Source of the DNA: Omphiscola glabra
Lineage: Eukaryota; Mollusca; Gastropoda; Lymnaeidae
DNA length: 64,000 nucleotides
Reading direction: 5' to 3'
Assembly: GCA_964017045.1 (NCBI GenBank)
Contig: OZ024809.1
Location: forward strand, 372,001 to 436,000
The notes under the pieces were generated by a model. The model was not told the DNA's origin, did no database searches, and saw only the letters and a program-made list of their open reading frames with translations. Positions 31,105 to 43,700 of this stretch are shown piece after piece. Positions within the stretch are counted from its first letter, which is position 1. Each line of letters begins with the position of its first letter. Both the position numbers and the translations under genes were made by a program.

Positions 31105-31546
31105 TAGGTATTCTGTTGAATACATCATCCATTTATTTAATTTTTGGCAAATTTGTCATTTCTACATTCATCATACAACAAGTAGCCACACATGGCAACT
31201 CACAATGCATTGGCTAATGAAACAATTGTGTTACTTGCCCCATTGCATAGATGTGCTACAGTTTTAATTTATAACTTCTTACAAACAAAATTATAATTTC
31301 CTGAACGCAAACTTTTGAACAAGAAAGATTTAGAAGAATACTTTTTAGTATTAAATTTAATTTGTTTTTAAACAAAGTTTAGCGTTATGTGCATAATTGC
31401 TGTAATTTTTCCTGTAAAGAAACTGGATGAATTTAAAATGAACACAGCCATTGCTTGCAGCCATATAGCTTTTCTAATGACATTGCTTACAACACTCAGA
31501 TCTGAGCCATACCAAACAAAACCACAACAAAATTGTGTGAGGCACA
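31105..31546 (-). other. ECT2: Probable ECT2 3' UTR
   Basis: Follows the TAA. The nearest AATAAA on the minus strand is at 31132-31137. No coding signal. A longer UTR is possible. Confidence 0.4.
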
Positions 31547-31708
31547 TTATAAATATTTAGTTTTGCTTGCCGAGCTTGGTCCAATGGTGGCCCATTTGGA
31601 GGGTGTTCTCACTGACTTGACCGCCGACTTAGGCGTGGCAAACACATGACTAGGTGGCGCCAAGTGCTGGGGAGAGCCTAGGATTGAGCTACCGGGAGAA
31701 CAATCCTC
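31547..31708 (-). CDS. ECT2: ECT2 terminal exon 24
   Basis: Acceptor tctttaag, 53 codons then TAA (31547-31549). Contains SPGSSILGSPQHLAPPSHVF and TPKSAVKSVRTPSKW, Ser/Thr-Pro-rich as expected of a cell-cycle-phosphorylated tail. Confidence 0.88.
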   Translation of the reverse strand, partial: EDCSPGSSILGSPQHLAPPSHVFATPKSAVKSVRTPSKWATIGPSSASKTKYL

Positions 31709-34700
31709 CTTAAAGAAAAAAAGCGTAAACTTTTCAGTATTTATAAGACAAAAATCTATAAATAAACAACAAATATTTGACCTTGTGAAAATTTACAACC
31801 AGAATATTACATCTGTATGTGATCTCTAAGGGAAAAGATATAATCTGATATAAACATACTTTTTATTTTATACGGTAATAGAAACGATCAAGTTTTGTCA
31901 TTTTAAACGATCAAGTTTTGTCATTTTAAACAATCAAGTTTTGTCATTTTAAACGATCAAGTTTTGTCATTTTCCAAAAATTTAAACTTAAAGCATTCTT
32001 TAACTTTTAAAACCTAAGCAAAATTAATGAGGACCCCCCCCCCCCCCCCACGCTCTGTTTCCATTTAGACAATCAAATGCTGTCACCTTAGACCAGCGGT
32101 TCTCAATGTGTGGGTCGCGGCATGAGGAAGGTTGAGAGCCACTGCCTTAGACCATGTGAAAAAATAATGTGATGAACAAATTGCAGTGAAACATGTCAGT
32201 ATCACCACAATAACTACAACAAAATATTCCCATCATTGTCTATTAGAAACTCAAGAGCAGCTACTAACCTGCAATGAATAGGCTCCCAGACTCATGGTAT
32301 CACTGTCATCATCCAACCTTTCCTGGACAAAGACATGTTACAAAGTTGGGTCAGTTTTTCAATAAATTATTATTATTATTTGCTGTCTTATATAGCGCGG
32401 TACCCCAGCCTAGGGCTGGGCTCACCGCGCTGTACATAAAAATATTTTAAAAGAGACATAATCGTGACAATAACATAAAATACATATATATAATAAAGAA
32501 CAGACGTATAGAGACTAAACAAAATCTAATGCATATTCACCCCATCCACACCAGAACTTTTACATGACAAGCCATGGACGACGACCAGCAGCAGCGTTTA
32601 TCGGTCAGATTTGGGTGAATCAGTCGGGGTAGTAGAGTTTAAAGAGATGTGTTTTGAGTGCAGTTTTGAAGGCTGCGATAGTTGATATATTGCGGATGTG
32701 TAGTGGAAGAGAATTCCATTGTTTGGGGGCACAGTAAGAGAAAGATCTTTCACCGTATGTTTTTGTGTGAGTCTTGGGGACAGAAAGAATACGCCCGTCT
32801 GCGGAGGAGCGAAGCTGTCGAAGGGGTGAATAGACAGAGAGAAGTTCGGTTAGATAGGAAGAAAGGAGTTTGAGAAAAACATGTGGCAGAGAACAGAGAG
32901 TTTATAGTCAATCCGTGCTTGTACAGGTAGCCAATGAAGTGAATGAAGTAGTGGTGTGACGTGATCACGTTTTTTTCCCTTTAAAACTAGCCTAGCAGCT
33001 GAGTTTTGAACCTTTTGTAGTTTTTCTAAGAAGTGTTTTGGTGAACCTGACAGAAGAGAGTTGCAATAGTCAAGACGAGAGAGAACAAGAGCATAGACTA
33101 GGGTTTTTGTTGCACTAGTTGTGAGGTAGTGGCGGATGGAGCTGATCTGACGGATGGCCGTGTATGCAGATCGACAAATGTGGGATATATGATTATCAAG
33201 AGACAAGTTGTGAGATAGAAAATAACCAAGATTCCTAGTGGAGGATGTAAACTATATGTCTGAGTTACCTACTTGAAATGAGGTGGGGAGAGCTGAGTTA
33301 GAGGATGATTTGCAATCGTGAATAAGAAGTGCTTCCGTTTGTCATCGTTAAGTTTCAACTTGCTGAGTGTCATCCATGACTTGACATCAGCAATGCTCTC
33401 CTGCAAAGTCCGGACAGCGGAATCGACAAGAGATTCGGCAATCGGCAAGTGAATTTCAAACCGACAATGGATCTTCCAGTTCAGCTTAGCTATATAATTT
33501 ACATATATAAATCAGGTCAAGAATCTACTCTTATAGGACAGATCAATGACTTGATTCACGAATGACAAGAAGTTGGTACTTACTGTCAAGTCGAAAGTAC
33601 TGGCCAGTTTTCTAACAGTGCTGAGCTGACGCGAGTCTTTCACAAAAGGACTCAAGCCATGGACCATGCCGGACACAGCCCTCTTTAATTTGCTGGGAGT
33701 TTTGTTGAAGGAGAAAGCCCGGCTGACCCTCCGACCGAACCTGTGGATTATAATGAGTGGACATTTTATATGGCACCTTTAAAAAAGGACAGATTTTTAT
33801 GAGATCAGTTGCCAACAATTTCAACCAGAGTTGAGAAATCGCCAGAAAAGTGTATGTTAGGCACAGAAGATTTTACACAAAGACCAATTATATTTGGACA
33901 TTAAGTAAATATGTCAAAAACTTTCTGTTGGTCTCTAACTGTACACTGATGAAGTTTGAAATAATTCTTACATATGTGATCTCATAGAAATAAGTGGACC
34001 TAATTGTTACATATGTGGAAATTAGTAAAACACAGGAAGGTTAAACCTGATCAAAGGAATGCAACAAAACAACGAACGTGTCGGCAGGAAGCCTTCATCA
34101 GCGAACAAACAGAAACACGAATAAAATTAAAAAATGTATCAACAAATATATAATCTAGCACTTAGCTCAGAAATAGTATCCAAGAGGGCAGCAAAAGATA
34201 AGTGACAGAGAGTAAGTGGGAGAAAGGTTAAATAGGGAAGAGGGAAAGAAAAGAGGAGAAATAAGTCAACTGCGATAGGTCGTGACGTGGAGGGGCGGAG
34301 TGATCTCACTGAAATAAGAGGACCTAATTGTTACTTATGTGATCTCACTGAAATAAGTGGACCTAATTGTTACATATGTGATTCTCATTTAAATAAATGG
34401 ATAAAGTGAAAACATAGCAAAACAAACTATAATTATCTATGTATCTATGTATGTATGTATAGCTAATGTACGGAAGTTGCAACTGCAACCCTGTGTTGAA
34501 TAGGCGAACACAATAAAATCCCACAGAGCTTATCACTAATTGGGTTTCTTATGAAGTGCATTGATTGAATGCTGGTTTTGTCAAGTCACTTTAGCAGATG
34601 GGAAGTTCCAGGTCTGGTGCTGCCATTGGCTGCCAGGTATTATCTAGCTGTTGTAATTGAACTAACATGTTAAGAGTATTATTTTGATGCAACACTATAC

Positions 34701-37700
34701 AACATATTCAACTGTCTTTGCTCCCAGACAAAATGAATTATGTGAACTAATACTGAAAGACAATCTCCAGTTTGAGAAAGACTAACCCAAGGGCAACAAC
34801 TGTACACGGTGCACCTACTGCACTTTCTACTGTACATATTGTAACTACTACTGTACCTATTGCTGTACCTACGGCACCATATGTACCTACTACTGTACCT
34901 ACTTGGTGGCCTTGTTGCCTTTGTGAAGATCCTTTGTGTTGATATTCAACTCATCCCCATTCACCTTAGCTAAAAATGTTTCCTGAAATGAAATATTCAG
35001 TCAAAGGTTCATTTGAGCTTAACTTCTAAGTGTCTATGAGATAGACTAACTCAAAACCAAATGCAATTACACAAATCTTATTGAAATGAAGCAAATCCCA
35101 TAGGATAAACTATTTTTTCAGCTAATCAAATTAATTTCTTTCTAGTTCCATCTATGCTTGATTCAAAAGTCTAGAACTTAGCAGCCCAATTTAGTGGATT
35201 TTTATGAAGAATCTAGCTCTCAAAATAGTTTTACTTTAACTCCTTTGGAATGTTTAGTTTGTTGACACCTTTGGAATGTTTAGTTTGTTGACACCTTTGG
35301 AATGTTTAGTTTGTTGACACCTTTGGAATGTTTAGTTTGTTGACACCTTTGGAATGTTTAGTTTGTTGACACCTTTGGAATGTTTAGTTTGTTGACACCT
35401 TTGGAATGTTTAGTTTGTTGACACCTTTGGAATGTTTAGTTTGTTGACACCTTTGGAAAGAGATTCCTTCTCATTCAAAACGCTTCCCAAAAATTCTTTA
35501 AGGCTTAACACTGGCCAATAAAAATGGATTAAAAGTTATTTAACTTAATTAACAAAAATGGACCCACATAATATTTGTGTGAATCTTTTAGCATATTTTG
35601 CCAATTTTATCCACAAAACACATAGCCCCTTATAACTACACTTATAATGTGAAATGTGGACTGTAAAATAAACATTTTCCTGGTCTATACAATAAACTAA
35701 AATAGTTGAATGGTCATACACAATTTGGGAAATTATTTACTCATTTGCTGCTATTCTAACACAGACATAAATAAAATAAATGACCAAATCCCACCAAATG
35801 GATCTTAAGTGTTAATTGTTTTTATATCTAGATTCTTGCCAATTAATAAATGCAGTAAGTGAAATTCTATATGGCATGCTGAGCTACTTACAATATCGGG
35901 ACGACACAGAACAATGGCCAGATTTTTACAGATACTTGTTAGAACCTCAGCTTTTGACATATCATCCATCGCTAGGGTAAAACTGTACAGCTTCTCTTTT
36001 GTCTGTGCACTGTCTTTACAAATAAGGCCAAAAGCCAGGCGACAATCTGAAGTGAAAAATGTTTCTTTCATTTTAAATAACATATAAAATAAGAATACTT
36101 TGGAACAGTAAAGTATATTAATATTCTCTGCCCCATCCCCTAAAGAGATATGCCAGAAGTTTTAGAGGTTAGATGGTTCAAATGAACTAATACCTTCTGT
36201 CTCATCCACATCAAGGACACGTTTGATGGACGACATGCTGATCATATCCAGGTGCTTGTAGGCTTTCTGTGGTGTCTTGTGGGTCTGGATGGCTGGGCTC
36301 CGGGAGCTGGAGCCTAGGACTTTTAACCTCCGCTTGCAGATCTGGGCAGACGGATTTCATAGAGAGACACGTTTGAAACAGAACATGTGAGGAATTGTTT
36401 TCACAGCAATGACAAAACTATTTGACAACAACATAACTATTTGGCAAAACTATATGACAATGACATTATTTGTCAATGAAATAATTATTTGACAACGACA
36501 TAACTATTTAACTTTTGGCCAGTCTAAACTACATGTTTGTTGGGTTTAATCAAGTGAAATAAATACAAGAATTCCTGATTGAACGTCTTCAAATAGAAAC
36601 ATCAAAGTTAAGACTTTACATCCTGAAAACATGGACACATGCGTTCAAACTCACCTCGACGCATGCGTCCAAACTCACCTGGACACATGCGTTAAAACTT
36701 ACCTCAACACATGCGTCCAAACTCACCTGGACACATGCGTCCAAACTCACCGACACATGCGTCCAAACTCACCTCGACACATGCGTCCAAACTTACTTCG
36801 ACACATGCGCCCAAACTCACCTCTACACAGGCGTCCAAACTCACCTCAACATTGTCAGAGAAGACAAAGAGTGTCAGGGGATCACCACGGGATGAGAGGT
36901 TTCCCGAGAGCTCCATGACATCAACTTTCATAACAAAATGGCGATTAGATGACAACAATGTGGCCTGAAATGGATGGAACAAATTGAAAGATGCACAGAA
37001 TATTTGAATGCACAATAATTATTGACCTATTCGGCACTATTTGAAAGACATATGTCAAGTTGGCAGATAGTCAGGGGTTCAAATCCCAGAACTTGAAACT
37101 ATCAACAAGTCTCCCCAAACCCGTGGTTTATACAGGCTTATCCATGGATTCTAACCAAGGCTGTTGGAGAATTTATGGATGCTAATCAAGGCTGTTGGGA
37201 GAATTTATGGATGCTAACAAGGCTGTTGGGAGAATTTATGGATGCTAACCAAGGCTGTTGGAAGAATTTATGGATGCTAACCAAGGCTGTTGGAGAATTT
37301 CTTGACCCATTTACTCAGAAGAGCATCGACAGGTTGAAGGCAGTACAGCGATGGGCAGCACGCTTTGTCCTGAACCGTTACAGGAATACCTCTAGTGTTG
37401 GCAGCATGCTGGAAACACTGGGCTGGTCACTATTGGAGGAACGACGACGACAGTCCAGGCTCTCCATGATTTACAAGATATATAATGGGCTAGTGCACTG
37501 CTCTGGCATTAAACAGAAACTCGTCCCTCTCCCCCACGAGACAGCGAGGAGGCCATGACAGGCAGTTCCGGCTCATACCAGCGAGAAGCCAGTATAGGAA
37601 CTGCTCATTTCTACCAAAGACAATCAGGGACTGGAACAATCTTTCAAAAGGAACAGTTGAAGCGACAACACTTGACTCATTTGCGTCTATTGCCTCAGGC

Positions 37701-40700
37701 CTTCCAACCCCCAGTGCATGATACCCTCACACAGTTACTCTTGTAACCAGTGAAATATCCTCATCAACACCAGGCACAGAAACATTGCAAATCCCATCAA
37801 CATTCATAGGAGCCATAATGATCAATAAATTGATTGTGGGCCCTTAATATATAGAAGAGGAAGAAGAGTGCAAAACAAGAACAACAATTTATGTCTTAGA
37901 AATAAACAATATGTATCAACATTTTTAACCCACGAACTATCACAATAACCGATCATATCTGCAGCTACAAAAATTATTATTATAAATGGGCATCAGACGG
38001 GGGATAAATCTAACAAATTAAATTTACTTACTAAAGAAAACAGTAAAATGTTTCATAATCGAGCTGAAAATTGTGCAGTTTTTTGGGGGGGGGGGGGGGT
38101 TAAAACTAACTAACCTAAACTTTTAGGACTCAGATGTTGGCCCTGCAAAATAATTGCCTAGTTTATTTGAATAATTTTTTTGAAGATAGTTTTATGTCAT
38201 CAATCATGGTAGTGATAATTAAGAGAGTGGAGCTAGAAATAGTAGCAGTTCAAGTTCCAATAGTGGAAGTAGGGGGAATTAAGGTTATCATGAATTCAAA
38301 AGGTATTATATAGAGAAATTTGTAAGTCACAATTAAATTTTTATTTTTATCTTTTAAAATTCTATAACCCCAATAACTTAATATTTTTTTTAAATGATTA
38401 CTGTTTCATGTGTCTGTATAAAGTATTTAAGTGATCGAAAGGACCCAGTAGTCAGTGCGGATGTAAGATAAACAGCAGCACAGTTGGACTCACTGTTGAA
38501 AGGTCAAGGGCATATCAATGTTGATAGGTCATGGGCATATCAATGTAAAAAGGTCAAGGGTAAATTCATTTCACGTAGCTCTTAAAATTCTAACATTCAT
38601 TATTCATACCATATGATTCCTTGTCCAATTTACTCTAAGAATATCTCAAACTTATATGGGTCTGTGGATTCATTCTTCTATTACAGACCTGTTTACTCTT
38701 ACGATTTTGGCTACAATGTACAAATTTTGGATGTTTTTTACGATTGTACGCCGAGACTACGATTTTCAGAGACCCAGTGAAAAAAATAATTTCCGATTAA
38801 AATAATAATAACAAAATTTCAGTTTCTGAAGTTTCAGCGATTTCTAAAAATGATCTGGCAGTGAATGGACCGAGAAAAACGATTGATTGTAATTGTTTTT
38901 TAAAGTGGGGACCATCCTTCATTATATTATGTACGCACTGATGGGGAGGTGGGGGTTGGTGGCAATGTCAAAGGTTATAAAAATATCACCGCGACGTATC
39001 GTATTAATCGTGGTCATATTGTTTTGTTACAGTGAACTAGCTATCTGCGCCAACAGTAGTATTTAGACTAGACACCCTAGCGACAACTTCACTCACCATC
39101 CCCTTTGACTGCTACCAAGCCTGTGACGTAGTTTCGTTACAAAATTATTTTGTTCGTCTGAACCGCAGCGATTGTGAAAAAAGAGAAAACTAGAGATGAT
39201 TTTTAAATAAAATACATTATCCAACTGTTCTGCACTGGAACGTTGGGTTTGGACATATTTTATACGAAGTGGCTATTGGTACCCGGGTACCAGAAGTGAG
39301 AGGTTGGGATTAAAAAACGATTTAAAATATTGTTGTTGGGTTTGTAAGACCAAATGAGGTATCAAATGAAAGACAATTGAATGTACTATACGTTTGTATA
39401 CTTAATTCTTCATTTAAACTAAAATAAACTACTACAAATGACATCCGAATAGCATTAGTCAAAATGGCCCCAGACACGCAGCGCCGCCATTCGCACCCGG
39501 GTACCATTCGACTCAATTGTGGTAGTTTATTTTAGTAAAACTGAAGAATTGAGGTTACAAACGTATAGTACATTCAATTATCTTTCATTTGATACCTCAT
39601 TTTGACTTACAAACTTAACAATAATATTTTTAATCGATTTTTAATCCCAACCTCTCAATTCTGGTACCCGGGTACCAATAGGTGCAGCCTATTTTATAAG
39701 ATCTAGTCAGCGGCATTTAAAAATATTTTTTAGAACTCACAAAGCAGCTCTATCCCCTCAACGCTTTTAATACAACAGTTTGGAATCACAATTTTTTCCC
39801 ATTAATGAGGGTGGGGCAAGGTTGGTTCTGCCGAGGGAAATAATGACGTCACAGCAGGGAAAGACGTGTTGGTGGACTACAGTATGTTGTGACTATGTCA
39901 ATGTCATGTTAAATATTGCTACTACAGCGATATCTTTATGAAATCACGAAGCATTAGTAGGCCTATACCAGTACCGGGTATACGATAACTGCAAAACTTT
40001 GTGGTGATATTTTTATAGTCTTAATAATAACAATTAATAATAGGCCTAATTAGAATTCATGGATTTCACAGATTTTCAGGTGACAGTTGGCCCTATATAA
40101 GAGACTATTAGGATAATTATTGTAGAATTCAAACATAAATGTAGGTGCGTTCTGGTGATCCCCCTCCCATCAAAACTGTCATGCGCATCCTTAGCAGTAC
40201 GTAATAGTTGGATAGCCTATGCCATATTAGGTTTTCACCAGGCTCCCTGTGTGAAATTTTTACAAGTACACTTCGAAATAAGTTCCTTTCTAAAGACGAT
40301 TTTCATGCCTGGGCTGGCCGAATCACTTGGGGGGAAAACCCGTGTCACAATAGTATCATCATAATAATAATAATATATAATGGATTTTAATTTTTTATTT
40401 TTTTTTGGGGGGGAAAGGTCATTAAAGTACGTATTCAACAGGGGGAAAAAGGGGGGGGGGGAGAAGGTCATTAAAGTACGTATTCAACAGGGGGAAAAAG
40501 GGGGGGGGGAGAAGGTCATTAAAGTACGTATTCAACAGGGGGAAAAAGGGGGGGGGAGAAGGTCATTAAAGTACGTATTCAACAGGGGGAAAAGGGGGGG
40601 GGGGAGAAGGTCATTAAAGTACGTATTCAACAGGGGGAAAAAGGGGGGGGGGGAGAAGGTCATTAAAGTACGTATTCAACAGGGGGAAAAGGGGGGGGGG

Positions 40701-43700
40701 AGAAGGTCATTAAAGTACGTATTTAACAGGGGGAAAAGGGGGGGGAGAAGGTCATTAAAGTACGTATTCAACAGGGGGAAAAGGGGGGGGAGAAGGTCAT
40801 TAAAGTACGTATTCAACAGGGGGAAAAGGGGGGGGGAGAAGGTCATTAAAGTACGTATTCAACAGGGGGAAAGGGGGGGGGAGAAGGTCATTAAAGTACG
40901 TATTCAACAGGGGGAAAAGGGGGGGGGGAGAAGGTCATTAAAGTACGTATTCAACAGGGGGAAAAGGGGGGGGGGAGAAGGTCATTAAAGTACGTATTCA
41001 ACAGGGGGAAAAGGGGGGGGGAGAAGGTCATTAAAGTACGTATTCAACAGGGGGAAAGGGGGGGGAGAAGGTCATTAAAGTACGTATTCAACAGGGGGAA
41101 AAGGGGGGGGAGAAGGTCATTAAAGTACGTATTCAACAGGGGGAAAAGGGGGGGGGGGGAGAAGGTCATTAAAGTACATATTCAACAGGGGGAAAAGGGC
41201 GGGGGGGGGGGGGGGGGTGGTTTTATACATAATTTGACTTTGATGAGTACTGGTACGTGCTACATAGATGGCTCCTCCTCGCGTTTGTTTGCATGACCTA
41301 ATTTTATGACATAATTATTTCTTATGGCACGTTCCATTTTTTGACGCTAGCTTAACTCGATTCCACTTAACACGATTCCACTGAACACGCTATGCGCTAT
41401 GTGGGTAGTTATTCATTCTAGGATAATGTAGACTGTATTTTTATTTACTTACTATTAAAAGACTGTATTTTACGATTTTGAGACAACATTGTACGATTTT
41501 AGGAGTTTGAGGGTAAACAGGTCTGCTATTAGTTTTAAGTATTTTCGTGAGACATATCAAAGTTAGTAAAGAAGAGGTGACACCACAGCACATTTGTATT
41601 TGAGAGTTATTGTTTTAATACAAATTTTCAATTTGAAAATTAGACAAATTAAAAGTATGATTCTATAAAACAGCACATATCAAAGGGAGATCATTGTGGA
41701 CAGAAGCTATTTTAAAAATAAATTCAGAAAAATACATGCAAGATTTTAACTCATGACAAGACTTACCGGGCAGCTGTCTATGTCATTGACAATGTCAAAC
41801 ATCACAACCTGACTTTCTGTTTTTCGTTTATCCTCATTGATATGCCTGTTCTCAAGATAGAGATATTTGTACATGTGTCAAGAAAGAGGACGACCAATTT
41901 GCCGTTGTTCAGTTTAAACTTTCTTTAAAAGCAAACTATAAAATGAATTTGAAAAAAAACATCTGTTCTATTCTAAAATTATGTACAAAAAACATCTGTT
42001 CTATTCTAAAATTATGTACAAAAAACATCTGTTCTATTCTAAAATTATGTACAAAAAAACATCTGTTCTATTCTAAAATTATGTACAAAAAACATCTGTT
42101 CTATTCTAAAATTATGTACAAAAAACATCTGTTCTATTCTAAAATTATGTACAAATAACATCTGTTCTATTCTAAAATTATGTACAAAAAACACCAGTTC
42201 TATTCTAAAATTATGTACAAAAAACATCTGTTCTATTCTAAAATTATGTACAAAAAAAATCTGTTCTATTCTAAAATTATGTACAAAAGCGGAGCTTACG
42301 TCATTATGTTTTTCACTTTTTCAATAGCTTGCTCCAGTTTGGCCTTATCTGGATTGCTTGAGTCTGTCCTTTTCAACAAATCTAAAGGAGATAAACAACA
42401 TTTTTTAAAAATTACCATAGCTTCAAATCAAATATCCTAGGTAACCAATAATACCCTTATAACATTGCTATTGATTGAATACCATAACATTGCCATTGAT
42501 TGAATACCATAACATTGCCATTGATTGAATACCATGATAACATTGCCATTGATTGAATACCATGATAACATTGCCATTGATTGAATACCATGATAATATT
42601 GCCATTGATTGAATACCATGATAACATTGCCACTGATTTCATTGTGCAACTGATAACTTATGCCACTCTTTAAGTAATAGTAAATTTCTGATATACACCA
42701 TTTCAAATACACCATTTCAAGTAGATAAAAGAAATAATTGGTATTATTATTGGAGTCACTGAACAATATGAAACTAAGTAGGGTTGTAAAAAATATAAAT
42801 GTCTGTGGCGGCCTACCTTGTAATAATAAAACAACACTTGGTAATCTTTGCACTGGACGGATGAGGAGCTCCTGTAAAGATTGTCTACCACACTCTGGTT
42901 TACTGAGACACAGCTAAAGTAGACAGTAAACCCAAATGTAAGCCATTTAAACATGGAGATAAAAGCGTCAAATGGAATGTCCTTTACTCCTAAAAGTTGT
43001 CTTGGTGATGGAATAATTTCTGTATTAAGAATTTAGAAGTGTCAACAGATTCATGCAGTTCTTTACTTCTGACTATAAGTAAAAGAAGCCAAAAATGATT
43101 TTATGTGTTAGGTGTTAAGATAAACATGGCGGTGTGGAACTGAAACTGAACGGACTGTAATGGGTTAAATAAAAGCTCAAAATGTTTTATAAGAGCCTGA
43201 AATAAAAATAAAACCTGGCCTACCTTTAGGAATGCATGAAACCTGGGATTGGAGTGATCCGACCTCTGGATGGTTTCTTTAGTGTTTTCAAAAAAATTCA
43301 CGAATGGAGGATACGCTTTCATCAACTCCTCAGTCTAAAACCAAAGATAGAAGTTCCAAAATTAAACTTTATAAACCTATGAAATGTTGACAAGTATTAA
43401 TGTAGATTGATTCACTTAAATTAATTGATTTAAAATTTCATATTTTAGTAATTAAGTGGAAGGAAAGCTGAATAAACTTATGCCACAAAGAAGGCAGAGC
43501 CCTTACTCAATTTCTGGGTGTCAAATTAACAATGAACCATTAGGAGAACATGAATAACTGTGTCATGACTCAGGATGACCGGTTGTTCTGTGTCATGACT
43601 CAGGATGACCGGTTGTATTTGAAAACTTACTTTAAAAAAGTTAAACTTGTCCTGGTTCAAATTCTCAATTTAATCTTTTTAAAAACATTTCTTTTATGGT

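Larger units (their letters stand above)
38684..41525. mobile_element. TIR-bounded insertion, ~2.84 kb, unclassified
   Basis: Ends are inverted CAGACCTGTTTAC(T/C)CT, and both subterminal regions carry several TACGATTTT copies. The 6-bp ctatta flanks both ends (38678-38683, 41526-41531). The inside has no transposase I can see, but holds a foldback element and a G-rich minisatellite. Superfamily not recognised. In ECT2 intron 17. Confidence 0.6.

Noticed and set aside
42457..42853. 138-codon minus frame overlapping ECT2 exon 15
   Set aside because: It reads exon 15 in frame, then runs on into intron and the 28-bp repeat; the splice donor at 42816/42817 ends the real exon.
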